Shown: piece after piece, positions 25,555 to 34,211 of the stretch | How positions within the stretch are numbered: the stretch's first letter is position 1 | Layout of the letters: every line of letters starts with the position of its first letter | Assembly (NCBI RefSeq): GCF_040643435.1 | Contig: NZ_JBEYUH010000002.1 | Coordinates: forward strand, 326,512 to 390,511 | DNA: 64,000 bases | Direction of reading: 5' to 3' | From: Rhodococcus sp040643435 | Lineage (GTDB): Bacteria; Actinomycetota; Actinomycetes; Mycobacteriales; Mycobacteriaceae | Program-made: the position numbers and the translations under genes | Notes under the pieces: model-generated | What the model saw: only the letters and a program-made list of their open reading frames with translations | What the model was told of the DNA's origin: nothing | The model's database searches: none

Positions 25555-27222
25555 CTATCCCGTCGCGGCGGCGCCGTTGCCGTCGCCGTTGTGGTGGATC
25601 TCGTCGGCCGGACGCTGTTCCGTCTGGTCCTTGGCCCAGCGATAGTCGGGCTTCCCGGCGGGCGAGCGCTTGATCTCGTCGACGAACCACACGGCACGCG
25701 GCACCTTGTAGCCCGCGATCTTCGTGCGGGCGGTGGCCATCAGCTCGTCGAGCGTCACGCTTTCCCCCTCGCGGAGCGCGACGACAGCGGACACCCGCTC
25801 ACCGAAGCGTTCGTCGGGGACCCCGACCACGAGGACATCGAAGACTGCGGGATGTTCCTTGAGCGCGCCTTCCACCTCTTCCGGGTAGACCTTCTCGCCA
25901 CCACTGTTGATGGAGACGGAACCACGGCCGAGCATGGTGACCGTGCCGTCCTCCTCGACGCGGGCGTAGTCGCCGGGGATCGAGTAGCGGACGCCGTTGT
26001 ACTCCCGGAAGGTCGCCTTCGTCTTGGCCTCGTCCTTGTAGTAACCGAGCGGGATGTTGCCCGTACGAGCGACCATGCCGACCTTGCCGGAGCCCGGTTC
26101 GATCGGGTTGCCCTCGTCGTCGAGCACCGTGGTGGACTCGTCGATCTTCACCGTCGGCCCGCCGCCGCGAGTCTTGCCCTTCTCGGCGATACCGATGCCG
26201 CCGAATCCGGTCTCGGACGAACCGATGGAATCGGTGATGACCTTGCCGGGAAGCAGGTCGAGGAATCGATCCTTGATGGACGGGGAGAACAACGCGGCGC
26301 TCGACGCCATCGCGAACAGCGTCGAAAGATCGTAGGGCTTACCGGTATTCGGGTTACCCTCCTCGAGGGCATCGAGCATCGGGCGGGCCATCGCGTCGCC
26401 GGTGATGAAGATGACGTTGACCTTGTGATCGTCGATGATGCGCCATACCTCGTGGCCCGAGAACTCGGGGTGCATGATGACCTTGCCCCCGCCGAACAAC
26501 GACTGGAACAGTGCCCACTGGGCGCCACCGTGGATCATCGGCGGGATCGGATAGCGCACCAGCCCGGGATTCTCGGCGCCTTGCTTGGCCAGCTCCCACT
26601 CGTCCTTGACCCACTCGCCCGTCATGAAGTTGATGCCACCACCGAGCACGCGCCAGACGTCCTCGTGGCGCCACATGACACCCTTGGGGTGGCCGGTGGT
26701 GCCGCCCGTGTAGAGCATGTAGATGTCGTCCGCGCTGCGCTCTTCGAAGTCGCGTTCGGGCGAACTCTGCGCGAGTGCGGTCTCGTAGTCGACGCCGCCG
26801 TAGGAAGAGAAGTCGGCGTCGGTGCCGTCCTCCACGACCACCACGGACTTCACCAACGGCGTGCTCGGAAGGACATTCGCCACCTTGTCGGTGTATCGAC
26901 GTTCGTGCACGAGGGCGACCATGTCGGAGTTGTCGAAAATGTACTGCAACTCGTTCTCGACATACCGGTAGTTGACGTTGATCATGATCGCGCGCAGTTT
27001 GAAGACCGCGATCATCGCCTCTACGGCCTCGATGGTGTTCCGCGAGTAGATGCCGACCTTGTCGCCGGGCCGGACACCTTGTTCACTGAGGTAATGAGCA
27101 AGTCGGTTGGCTCGTTCCTCCAACTGTGCGTAGGTGACCTCACGTCCGTCCGAGGCCAGCGCGACGCGCTCGGGAACGAGGTCGATTGCGTGTTCGACGA
27201 GGTCTGCGATGTTTAGGGCCAC
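25555..27222 (-). CDS. fadD19: Steroid acyl-CoA ligase FadD19
   Basis: 555 aa from GTG 27222 (VALNIADLVEHAIDLVPERVAL), the usual N-terminus of FadD19, rather than the longer frame that would run into echA19. ATP-binding YTGGTTGHPKGVMW near residues 172-185, SIGSSETGFGG near 335, GDYARVEEDG near 418 and the C-terminal PAGKPDYRW with the catalytic Lys. FadD19 activates C27 3-oxo-cholestenoic acids and is needed for C24-branched sterols. Only 79 bases separate it from divergent echA19, with a KstR-type box between them. No Shine-Dalgarno is evident, so the transcript may be leaderless. Confidence 0.92.
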   Translation of the reverse strand: MALNIADLVEHAIDLVPERVALASDGREVTYAQLEERANRLAHYLSEQGVRPGDKVGIYSRNTIEAVEAMIAVFKLRAIMINVNYRYVENELQYIFDNSDMVALVHERRYTDKVANVLPSTPLVKSVVVVEDGTDADFSSYGGVDYETALAQSSPERDFEERSADDIYMLYTGGTTGHPKGVMWRHEDVWRVLGGGINFMTGEWVKDEWELAKQGAENPGLVRYPIPPMIHGGAQWALFQSLFGGGKVIMHPEFSGHEVWRIIDDHKVNVIFITGDAMARPMLDALEEGNPNTGKPYDLSTLFAMASSAALFSPSIKDRFLDLLPGKVITDSIGSSETGFGGIGIAEKGKTRGGGPTVKIDESTTVLDDEGNPIEPGSGKVGMVARTGNIPLGYYKDEAKTKATFREYNGVRYSIPGDYARVEEDGTVTMLGRGSVSINSGGEKVYPEEVEGALKEHPAVFDVLVVGVPDERFGERVSAVVALREGESVTLDELMATARTKIAGYKVPRAVWFVDEIKRSPAGKPDYRWAKDQTEQRPADEIHHNGDGNGAAATG

Positions 27223-27233
27223 GCCGACAAAAG

Positions 27234-27247
27234 TAGAACGTGTTACC
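27234..27247. promoter_or_regulatory. KstR-type box TAGAACGTGTTACC (13/14 conserved pattern)
   Basis: Matches TnnAACnnGTTnnA except for the last base (C for A). It sits in the 79-base gap between divergent fadD19 and echA19 and starts 12 bases before the fadD19 GTG. Confidence 0.72.
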
Positions 27248-27301
27248 GTTCCTGACAAGACCCAAATATGATCCAGTTCACAACACCGAGGAGCCCTGCC
27301 A

Positions 27302-28135
27302 GTGTCCGCTACCGAAGCCCCCGGCGCAGCCGATTCGGACATCTCGTCCCGTGAACCGCACTGCCTCGTCGAGCAGCGCGGTCACGTCCTGATCGTCACA
27401 CTCAACCGGCCCGAAGCGCGGAATGCACTGTCCGGCGAGATGATGGCGATCATGAACGAGGCGTGGGATCGCGTCGACAGCGATCCCGAGATCCGCGTCG
27501 CAATCCTCACCGGCGCCGGTGGTGCATTCTGCGCAGGAGCCGACCTCAAAGCCATGAACCAGTCGGCTCCGGGAGACAAATTCGAAGGCGGAGGCTGGGA
27601 TCTGTCACGTCTGCCGGCACTGCTCAAGGGCCGGCGCCTGACCAAGCCGCTCATCGCGGCGGTGGAGGGTGCCGCCATCGCCGGCGGCACCGAGATCCTG
27701 CAGGGCACCGACATCCGTGTCGCCGGCGAGAGCGCGAAGTTCGGTGTTTCCGAGGCGAAATGGGGGCTCTTCCCGCTCGGCGGATCTGCTGTGCGTCTCG
27801 TGCGCCAGATCCCGTACACGATCGCTGCCGACATCCTGCTCACGGGTCGTCACATCAAGGCAGCCGAAGCCAAGGAGATCGGGCTCATCGGCTACGTCGT
27901 GCCCGACGGCACCGCACTCGACAAGGCTCTCGAGATCGCCGAGACGATCGCGAACAACGGACCGGTAGCCGTCCAGGCCATCCTCAGGACGATCCGCGAC
28001 TCGGAGGGCCTGCACGAGGAGGAAGCGTTCCGGATCGACGCCGAACTCGGAGCGGCCGTCTTCAAGAGCGCCGACGCCAAGGAGGGACCGCGGGCCTTCG
28101 CCGAGAAGCGCACCCCGAAGTTCACCGGCTCCTGA
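27302..28135 (+). CDS. echA19: Enoyl-CoA hydratase EchA19
   Basis: 277 aa from GTG 27302, with GAGGAG 8 bases upstream. Crotonase fold: VTLNRPEARNALS near residues 31-43, GAGGAFCAGADLKAMN near 69-84 (oxyanion strand), IAAVEGAAIAGGTEI near 118-132 (second oxyanion), and the SEAKWGLFPLGGSAVRL region near 150-166. EchA19 of M. tuberculosis hydrates C24 steroid enoyl-CoA in the second side-chain beta-oxidation cycle. Divergent from fadD19 as in M. tuberculosis. Confidence 0.9.
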   Translation: MSATEAPGAADSDISSREPHCLVEQRGHVLIVTLNRPEARNALSGEMMAIMNEAWDRVDSDPEIRVAILTGAGGAFCAGADLKAMNQSAPGDKFEGGGWDLSRLPALLKGRRLTKPLIAAVEGAAIAGGTEILQGTDIRVAGESAKFGVSEAKWGLFPLGGSAVRLVRQIPYTIAADILLTGRHIKAAEAKEIGLIGYVVPDGTALDKALEIAETIANNGPVAVQAILRTIRDSEGLHEEEAFRIDAELGAAVFKSADAKEGPRAFAEKRTPKFTGS

Positions 28136-28146
28136 TCGACGTTGCA

Positions 28147-28176
28147 GACCGCGCTCCCACCGGAGAGAGCGCGGTC
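28147..28176 (+). terminator. Hairpin terminator after echA19
   Basis: 10-bp perfect stem GACCGCGCTC/GAGCGCGGTC (28147-28156 with 28167-28176), 11 bases past the echA19 stop. Confidence 0.65.
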
Positions 28177-28261
28177 ACACGCACACCCTCGGCCCTGTTA
28201 CATTGCGCGGTGTGACTCACGACACAGAGTTGCTGCGTTCGCCGAGGTAATGAGGAGCCCG

Positions 28262-29791
28262 ATGTATCCAGGAGTGCACGCTCGGACCACCCCCGACAAA
28301 CTCGCCGTCGTCCTGGCCGACAGCGACCGGAGCCTGACCTACCGCGAACTCGACGACCGGTCGGCTGCGCTGGCCCGCGTGCTGCACGATGCAGGTCTCC
28401 GGACCGGTGACGTCGTCGCACTGCTCACCGACAATCGGCCGGAAGCCTTCGAGGTGTTCTGGGCCGCGCTCCGGTCCGGTCTGTACATCACCGCGGTCAA
28501 CAGCCATCTCACCGCGGGCGAGGTGGCCTACATCGTGGAGGACAGCGGCGCGAAGACTCTGATCGCCTCGGCGTCGCTCGGCGGACTCCCCGAGGAGGTC
28601 GCCGAGAAGATCACGATCGGCTCGATGCGGCTGGCCTTCGGTGGGTCCGTCCGCGGCTTCGACTCCTACGAGGAAGCACTCGCCGCAGCCGGCCCACGGC
28701 TCGACGAGGAGCCGTGCGGTGCGATCATGCTGTACTCGTCGGGAACCACGGGTTTTCCCAAGGGAATTCAGCCACCACTACCGGAACGTCGCGTCGACGA
28801 ACCGGGCGAAGCGCTCGTGACGGTGGCCCAGTTCCTGTTCGGCATCACCGACTCCGACGTCTACTACTCCCCCGCTCCCGTCTATCACGCGGCGCCCTTG
28901 CGCTGGGGTGGAGCGATCCACGCGCTCGGCGGCACGGTCGTGCTCGCCGACAAGTTCGACGCCGAGACGGCGCTGCGGCACATCGAGCAGTACAACATCA
29001 CCGCCGGCCAGATGGTGCCGACGATGTTCGTCCGCATGCTCAAACTCGACGACGAGACCCGCAGCCGCCACGACCTGTCGAGCCTGCGCGTACTCGTCCA
29101 CGCAGCGGCTCCGTGCCCGCCCGACGTCAAGCGGGCGATGATCGACTGGCTCGGGCCGGTGGTCTACGAGTACTACAGCGCCACCGAAGCCAACGGGATC
29201 ACGTTCATCAACAGCCAGGAATGGCTCGAGCACCCCGGCTCGGTGGGCAAGAGTGTCATCGCTCCCGCGCACATCTGCGACGAAGACGGCAGGGAGTTGC
29301 CGCCCGGGGAAGTGGGGATCATCTACTTCGAGAGCGAGAACCTGCCGTTCACCTATCACAACGATCCCGAGAAGACCTCGGCCGCACAGCATCCGGACCA
29401 TCCGAACTGGACCACGGTGGGAGATCTGGGTTATCTCGACGACGAGGGCTATCTGTATCTCACCGACCGCAAGTCGTTCACGATCATCTCCGGTGGGGTG
29501 AACATCTATCCGCAGGAGATCGAGAACGTCCTCGCTCTGCATCCGGCCGTCGAGGACGTCGCCGTCATCGGCGTGCCGCACCCGGAGATGGGCGAGGAGG
29601 TCAAGGCGGTCGTCCAGGTGTCGTCCGGAGCCGTCGGATCAGCCGAGCTCGCCGGCGAACTGATCGCGTACGTCCGCGAACGAGTCGCACACTTCAAGGT
29701 GCCGCGCTCGGTGGACTTCGTGGACGAGCTACCCCGCACCCCCACAGGCAAGCTGGTGAAGGGAAAGCTGAAGGCTGCCTACGCATCCTGA
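28262..29791 (+). CDS. AMP-forming acyl-CoA ligase, unassigned FadD
   Basis: 509 aa from ATG 28262, with GAGGAG 4 bases before it; ATG 28250 in frame is an alternative. ANL superfamily: P-loop LYSSGTTGFPKG near residues 157-168, YYSATEANG near 303-311, GDLGYLDDEGYLYLTDRKS near 387-405 and the catalytic Lys in RTPTGKLVKG near the C-terminus. It lies behind echA19 but after a hairpin terminator, so it probably has its own promoter. Location argues for a sterol side-chain acid or ring propionate substrate. I cannot match it to a named FadD. Confidence 0.78.
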   Translation: MYPGVHARTTPDKLAVVLADSDRSLTYRELDDRSAALARVLHDAGLRTGDVVALLTDNRPEAFEVFWAALRSGLYITAVNSHLTAGEVAYIVEDSGAKTLIASASLGGLPEEVAEKITIGSMRLAFGGSVRGFDSYEEALAAAGPRLDEEPCGAIMLYSSGTTGFPKGIQPPLPERRVDEPGEALVTVAQFLFGITDSDVYYSPAPVYHAAPLRWGGAIHALGGTVVLADKFDAETALRHIEQYNITAGQMVPTMFVRMLKLDDETRSRHDLSSLRVLVHAAAPCPPDVKRAMIDWLGPVVYEYYSATEANGITFINSQEWLEHPGSVGKSVIAPAHICDEDGRELPPGEVGIIYFESENLPFTYHNDPEKTSAAQHPDHPNWTTVGDLGYLDDEGYLYLTDRKSFTIISGGVNIYPQEIENVLALHPAVEDVAVIGVPHPEMGEEVKAVVQVSSGAVGSAELAGELIAYVRERVAHFKVPRSVDFVDELPRTPTGKLVKGKLKAAYAS

Positions 29792-29798
29792 TGCCGAT

Positions 29799-29844
29799 GG
29801 TGGGGTGGAGTCATCCGATCTCCGACAGGCGCCTCCACCCCACC
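29799..29844. terminator. Bidirectional hairpin terminator
   Basis: Perfect 12-bp stem GGTGGGGTGGAG/CTCCACCCCACC (29799-29810 with 29833-29844) between the convergent acyl-CoA ligase (stop 29791) and LLM-protein gene (stop 29856). Confidence 0.72.
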
Positions 29845-29855
29845 CGGCACGAGGG

Positions 29856-30893
29856 CTAACGAAGCACCACGTCGGCGATCGTGCGCACCTGTTCGACGTC
29901 GCGGCACCCGACGAGGAGCATCGTCACACCCGCCTCTTCCCAGCGCTTCACACCGGCACGGACCTCGTCGGCGTTGCCGACGATCATCGTCTCGGTGACC
30001 ATCTCGTCCGGGATCGCCGCGGCCGCCTCGTCCTTGCGACCGGCACGGAACAGTGCCGTCACCTCTTCGACCACGGCGTCGTAACCCATCCTGCGGTAGA
30101 CCTGGGCGTGGAAGTTCAGTTCGGGCGCGCCCATTCCCCCGACGTACAGGGCGGTCACGGGTTTCATCGCCGCGATCGTCGCCGCGCGATCGTCGGTGAC
30201 GACGACCTGACAGGTCGCCGCGATCTCGAAGTCCTCGCGGGTGCGACGGGCACCCGGGCGGGCGAACCCTTCGTCGAGCCACTCGTCGTACATCGGTGCG
30301 AGCCGGGGGCTGTAGTAGATCGCGAGCCATCCGTCGGCGATCTCGGCGGTGAGCGCGACGTTCTTCGGTCCTTCGGCACCCAGCCAGATGGGGATGTCCG
30401 AGCGCAGCGGATGGGTGATGGGCTTGAGCGGTTTCCCGAGCCCGGTGGCTCCGGGGCCGGTATACGGCAGCGGATAGTGCGGACCGTCGCTGGTCACCGG
30501 TGCTTCACGCGCGAGGACCTTCCGGATCACGTCGACGTACTCGCGCGTGCGCGCGAGAGGCTTCGCGAACGGCTGCCCGTACCACCCTTCGACGACCTGC
30601 GGCCCCGAGACTCCGAGGCCGAGGATGTGCCGGCCTCCGGACAGGTGATCGAGCGTCAGCGCGTGCATCGCGCAACTCGTCGGGGTGCGCGCGGAGATCT
30701 GGACGACCGACGTCCCGAGGCGCACCCGTTCCGTGGACGAACCCCACCACGCCAGCGGGGTGAACGCGTCCGATCCCCACGATTCCGCGGCGAAGACGGC
30801 ATCGAACCCTTCGGACTCGGCCGCAGAAACGAGTTCCGGTACGTTCGGCGGCGGTTGCGCCCCCCAGTAACCCAGTTGTAGCCCCAGTTTCAT
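29856..30893 (-). CDS. F420-type LLM oxidoreductase, Rv3520c-like
   Basis: 345 aa. Luciferase-like (LLM) TIM-barrel: MKLGLQLGYWG at the N-terminus, VRLGTSVVQISARTPTSCAMHALTLDHLSGGRHILGLGVSG near residues 57-97, and IPIWLGAEGPKNVALTAEIADGWL near 167-190. Corresponds in size and place to M. tuberculosis Rv3520c, a gene of the KstR regulon annotated as coenzyme F420-dependent. The reaction is not established. Divergent from the OB-fold/ltp4/ltp3 operon across a perfect KstR box (30961-30974). Confidence 0.85.
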   Translation of the reverse strand: MKLGLQLGYWGAQPPPNVPELVSAAESEGFDAVFAAESWGSDAFTPLAWWGSSTERVRLGTSVVQISARTPTSCAMHALTLDHLSGGRHILGLGVSGPQVVEGWYGQPFAKPLARTREYVDVIRKVLAREAPVTSDGPHYPLPYTGPGATGLGKPLKPITHPLRSDIPIWLGAEGPKNVALTAEIADGWLAIYYSPRLAPMYDEWLDEGFARPGARRTREDFEIAATCQVVVTDDRAATIAAMKPVTALYVGGMGAPELNFHAQVYRRMGYDAVVEEVTALFRAGRKDEAAAAIPDEMVTETMIVGNADEVRAGVKRWEEAGVTMLLVGCRDVEQVRTIADVVLR

Positions 30894-30960
30894 TGGACGC
30901 CTTTCCTGTCGGTCGAAAACCGGCGAGATGCAGTTCGCGCGCCGCTCTTGCCAGCAACAC

Positions 30961-30974
30961 TAGAACCTGTTCTA
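30961..30974. promoter_or_regulatory. KstR box TAGAACCTGTTCTA
   Basis: Perfect match to TnnAACnnGTTnnA and a full palindrome around a CT centre. It lies between the divergent LLM gene (start 30893) and the OB-fold protein gene (start 30984). Confidence 0.82.
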
Positions 30975-30983
30975 CTCGAAATT

Positions 30984-31955
30984 GTGAGCCTGGGAAAGAG
31001 CGCGGTTGCCGAGCCACCGCTGAATGCACCGCTGAATCTGAAGTTCGACTACACACGATCCACCGGGCCGACCGTGGGAGCCTTCGTCACCGGATTGCGC
31101 GACGGCCGCATCCTCGGCGCCCGCGGGTCCGACGGACGGATTCTCGTTCCGCCCCCCGAATTCGATGCGGTCACCCACGACCCGCTGACCGATTTCGTCG
31201 AGGTCGGACAGACCGGCACCGTGGTGAGCTGGACATGGAACGCCGAACCGCTGCCCGGACAGCCCTTCGACCGGCCTTTCGCGTGGGCATTGATCCGCCT
31301 CGACGGAGCCGACACCTCGCTTCTGCATGCCGTCGACGTCGATTCCCCGGACGACATCGAGACGGGCCTGCGCGTGCGGGCACGCTGGGCTGCCGAACGC
31401 AAGGGCGACATCCACGACATCGAAGCCTTCGAACCCGGCGAGGCGACAATCACGGTGGCGGCAGCCGAAGGTGAACCGGTCACGATGATGACCACCCCCG
31501 TCGACATGCACTACCGCCACTCCGCCTCCCCCGAGGAGTCCTGGTATCTGCGAGGGCTCAAGGAAGGGAAGATCATCGGCGGCCGAACCGGTCCCGGCGG
31601 CAAGGTCTACGTGCCCCCGCGTGGGGCCAGCCCCACCGACGGCGTGCCCACCAAGGAGCCGGTGGAGGTCTCCGACAAGGGCATCGTCACCACCTTCTGC
31701 ATCGTGAACGTTCCGTTCATGGGCCAGCAGATCAAGCCACCCTATGTGGCGGCCTATGTGTTGCTCGACGGTGCCGACATCCCGTTCCTGCACCTGATCC
31801 TCGATTGCGATGCGTCCGAGGTCCGGATGGGCATGCGGGTCGAGGCGAAGTGGCGTCCACGCGAGGAGTGGGACCACACGCTGCGCAACATCGAATACTT
31901 CCGTCCCACCGGCGAACCCGACGCCGAGTACGACACCTTCAAACACCACCTCTGA
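30984..31955 (+). CDS. Tandem OB-fold (DUF35) protein, Rv3521-like
   Basis: 323 aa from GTG 30984, only 9 bases after the KstR box; a leaderless transcript is possible. Two copies of a DUF35-type OB-fold unit are visible: GAFVTGLRDGRILGARGSDGRILVPP (about residues 33-58) and YLRGLKEGKIIGGRTGPGGKVYVPP (about 188-212), each followed by a VEV...G(T/I)V strand. It lacks the Cys4 zinc ribbon of other DUF35 proteins. Such domains partner thiolase-like Ltp proteins in steroid aldolases. The gene is 11 bases before ltp4, supporting a complex with Ltp4/Ltp3. Confidence 0.78.
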   Translation: MSLGKSAVAEPPLNAPLNLKFDYTRSTGPTVGAFVTGLRDGRILGARGSDGRILVPPPEFDAVTHDPLTDFVEVGQTGTVVSWTWNAEPLPGQPFDRPFAWALIRLDGADTSLLHAVDVDSPDDIETGLRVRARWAAERKGDIHDIEAFEPGEATITVAAAEGEPVTMMTTPVDMHYRHSASPEESWYLRGLKEGKIIGGRTGPGGKVYVPPRGASPTDGVPTKEPVEVSDKGIVTTFCIVNVPFMGQQIKPPYVAAYVLLDGADIPFLHLILDCDASEVRMGMRVEAKWRPREEWDHTLRNIEYFRPTGEPDAEYDTFKHHL

Positions 31956-31966
31956 GAGCGGCACAC

Positions 31967-33028
31967 ATGACAGACATTGCAGTCGTCGGCTTCGCGCACG
32001 CTCCGCACGTGCGCGAGACGTTCGGCACCACCAACGGCGTCGAGATGCTCGTCCCGTGCTTCCAGGAGCTCTACGACAAGCTCGGCATCACCAAGTCCGA
32101 CATCGGTTTCTGGTGCTCGGGTTCGTCCGACTATCTCGCCGGACGCGCATTCTCCTTCATCTCGGCGATCGACGCGATCGGCGCCGTCCCCCCGATCAAC
32201 GAATCGCATGTCGAGATGGACGCGGCGTGGGCGTTGTACGAGGCGTGGGTCAAGCTCATCACCGGTGAGGTCGATACGGCACTGGTGTACGGCTTCGGCA
32301 AGTCCTCGGCCGGCACCCTGCGCCGGACCCTTTCGCTGCAACTCGACCCGTATCTGGTGACCCCGCTGGGCGTCGACTCCGTCTCGCTCGCCGGCCTGCA
32401 GGCGCGCATGGGCCTCGAATCCGGTAAGTGGACCGCACGCGAGATGGCCGAGATCGCGGTGCGCAGCCGCGCCGCCGCGAAGGACAACCCCAAGGCCCAG
32501 CTCTCGGGGGACTTCGATATCGACGAATTGCTCGCCCAGCCCTACATCGCCGATCCGCTCCGCAAGCACGATTGCGCTCCCGTCACCGACGGTGCCGCCG
32601 CGATCGTCCTCGCGACTGGCGATCGGGCCCGCGAACTGTGCGAGAACCCCGCCTGGATCACCGGGATCGAGCACCGCACCGACTCGCCGAACTTCGGTTC
32701 GCTCGATCTCACGGTGTCGCCGTCCACGCGCGCCGCCGCGCAGGCCGTCACAGGCGGGGACACCGCCTTCGATGTCGCCGAGCTGCACGCGCCGTTCACG
32801 CACCAGGAACTCATCCTTCGCGAGGCGATCGGCCTGGACGAGTCCACGGCGATCAATCCGTCCGGCGGACCGTTGACGGGCAATCCGATGTTCTCCGGGG
32901 GACTCGAACGCATCGGTTACGCGGCGCAGGCGATCATGAACGGCACCGCCGGACGTGCGCTCGCGCATGCAACGAGTGGTGCTGTGCTGCAACAGAATCT
33001 GGTAGCCGTTCTGGAGGGACGCAACTGA
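31967..33028 (+). CDS. ltp4: Thiolase-like lipid-transfer protein Ltp4 (steroid side-chain aldolase type)
   Basis: 353 aa from ATG 31967; nearly the size of mycobacterial Ltp4. SCP2-thiolase fold: MTDIAVVGFAHAPHVRE start, ESHVEMDAAWALYEAWVKLITGEVDTALVYG near 80-110, DCAPVTDGAAAIVLA near 202-216, and a C-terminal NPSGGPLTGNPMFSGGLER near 303-321. In R. rhodochrous ltp3 and ltp4 are required for C24-branched (plant) sterol side chains as aldol lyases. It overlaps ltp3 by one base (TGATG). Confidence 0.88.
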   Translation: MTDIAVVGFAHAPHVRETFGTTNGVEMLVPCFQELYDKLGITKSDIGFWCSGSSDYLAGRAFSFISAIDAIGAVPPINESHVEMDAAWALYEAWVKLITGEVDTALVYGFGKSSAGTLRRTLSLQLDPYLVTPLGVDSVSLAGLQARMGLESGKWTAREMAEIAVRSRAAAKDNPKAQLSGDFDIDELLAQPYIADPLRKHDCAPVTDGAAAIVLATGDRARELCENPAWITGIEHRTDSPNFGSLDLTVSPSTRAAAQAVTGGDTAFDVAELHAPFTHQELILREAIGLDESTAINPSGGPLTGNPMFSGGLERIGYAAQAIMNGTAGRALAHATSGAVLQQNLVAVLEGRN

Positions 33029-34203
33029 TGGCGAAGCAACCCGCAGCTGTCCTCGGGACCGGGCAGACCCACTACGTCGCCAAGCGCCACGACGTGTCGA
33101 TGTCGGGACTCGTCCGCGAAGCGATCGATCGCGCCATGGCGGACGCGCAAGTCGGCTGGGACGACATCGATGCCGTCGTGATCGGCAAGGCCCCCGACCT
33201 CTTCGAGGGCGTCATGATGCCCGAACTGTCGATGGTCGATGCCATCGGCGCCACGGGCAAACCGATGCTCCGCGTGCACACCGCCGGGTCCGTCGGGGGT
33301 TCGACCGCGAACGTCGCGGCCAGCCTCGTCCAGGCCGGTGTGCATCGCCGGGTGCTGGCGGTGGCCTGGGAGAAGCAATCCGAATCCAACGCGATGTGGG
33401 CGCTGTCCACCCCCGTGCCGTTCACCATGCCGGTCGGTGCCGGCGCGGGTGGATACTTCGCGCCGCACGTCCGCTCGTACATCCGCCGGTCCGGTGCCCC
33501 CGAGCACATCGGGGCGATGGTCGCCGTCAAGGATCGCCTCAACGGCGCGAAGAACCCCTATGCCCATCTGAAGCAGCCCGACATCACCCTCGAGAAGGTG
33601 CAGGCGTCGCAGATGCTGTGGGATCCGATCCGGTACGACGAGACGTGCCCGTCGTCCGACGGCGCCTGCGCGGTCGTGCTCGGCGACGAGGACACCTCGA
33701 AGGCTGCCGAACAGGCGGGACGCCCAGTGGCCTGGATCCACGCCACCGCGATGCGCACCGAACCCACCACCTATGCCGGCCGAGACCAGGTCAATCCCGA
33801 GGCGGGCCGCATCGCCGCGGCGGCACTGTGGAAGCAGGCCGGTATCACCGACCCGCTCACCGAGATCGACTGCGCGGAGATCTACGTGCCCTTCTCGTGG
33901 TTCGAACCGATGTGGCTCGAGAATCTGGGCTTCACCCCCGAAGGTTCGGGGTGGAAACTCACCGAAGCCGGCGAGACGGCGATCGGGGGCCAGTTGCCGA
34001 TCAACATGTCCGGGGGCGTGCTCTGCTCCAATCCGATCGGGGCATCGGGCATGATCCGGTTCGCCGAGGCGGCGATGCAGGTGATGGGCAAGGCCGGCGA
34101 ACACCAGGTCGACGGTGCCCGCAAGGCACTCGGACATGCGTACGGCGGTGGATCCCAGTACTTCTCCATGTGGGTGGTGGGCTCCGACCGGCCTGCGAAC
34201 TAG
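33028..34203 (+). CDS. ltp3: Thiolase-like lipid-transfer protein Ltp3 (steroid side-chain aldolase type)
   Basis: 391 aa, matching Ltp3. Thiolase-like features: LRVHTAGSVGGSTANVAASLVQAGVHRRVLAVAWEK near residues 81-116 (with Ser/Gly where classic thiolases have the nucleophilic Cys), CPSSDGACAVVLGDED near 207-222, AEIYVPFSWFEPMW near 286-299, and LPINMSGGVLCSNPIGASG near 327-345. Works with Ltp4 in retro-aldol removal of the branched part of phytosterol side chains. Start ATG overlaps the ltp4 stop. Confidence 0.88.
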   Translation: MAKQPAAVLGTGQTHYVAKRHDVSMSGLVREAIDRAMADAQVGWDDIDAVVIGKAPDLFEGVMMPELSMVDAIGATGKPMLRVHTAGSVGGSTANVAASLVQAGVHRRVLAVAWEKQSESNAMWALSTPVPFTMPVGAGAGGYFAPHVRSYIRRSGAPEHIGAMVAVKDRLNGAKNPYAHLKQPDITLEKVQASQMLWDPIRYDETCPSSDGACAVVLGDEDTSKAAEQAGRPVAWIHATAMRTEPTTYAGRDQVNPEAGRIAAAALWKQAGITDPLTEIDCAEIYVPFSWFEPMWLENLGFTPEGSGWKLTEAGETAIGGQLPINMSGGVLCSNPIGASGMIRFAEAAMQVMGKAGEHQVDGARKALGHAYGGGSQYFSMWVVGSDRPAN

Positions 34204-34211
34204 GAGGCATC

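Noticed and set aside
25591..27216. 541-codon open frame on the plus strand opposite fadD19
   Set aside because: Shadow of fadD19, whose ANL motifs span the whole region; no recognisable domain in the antisense product.
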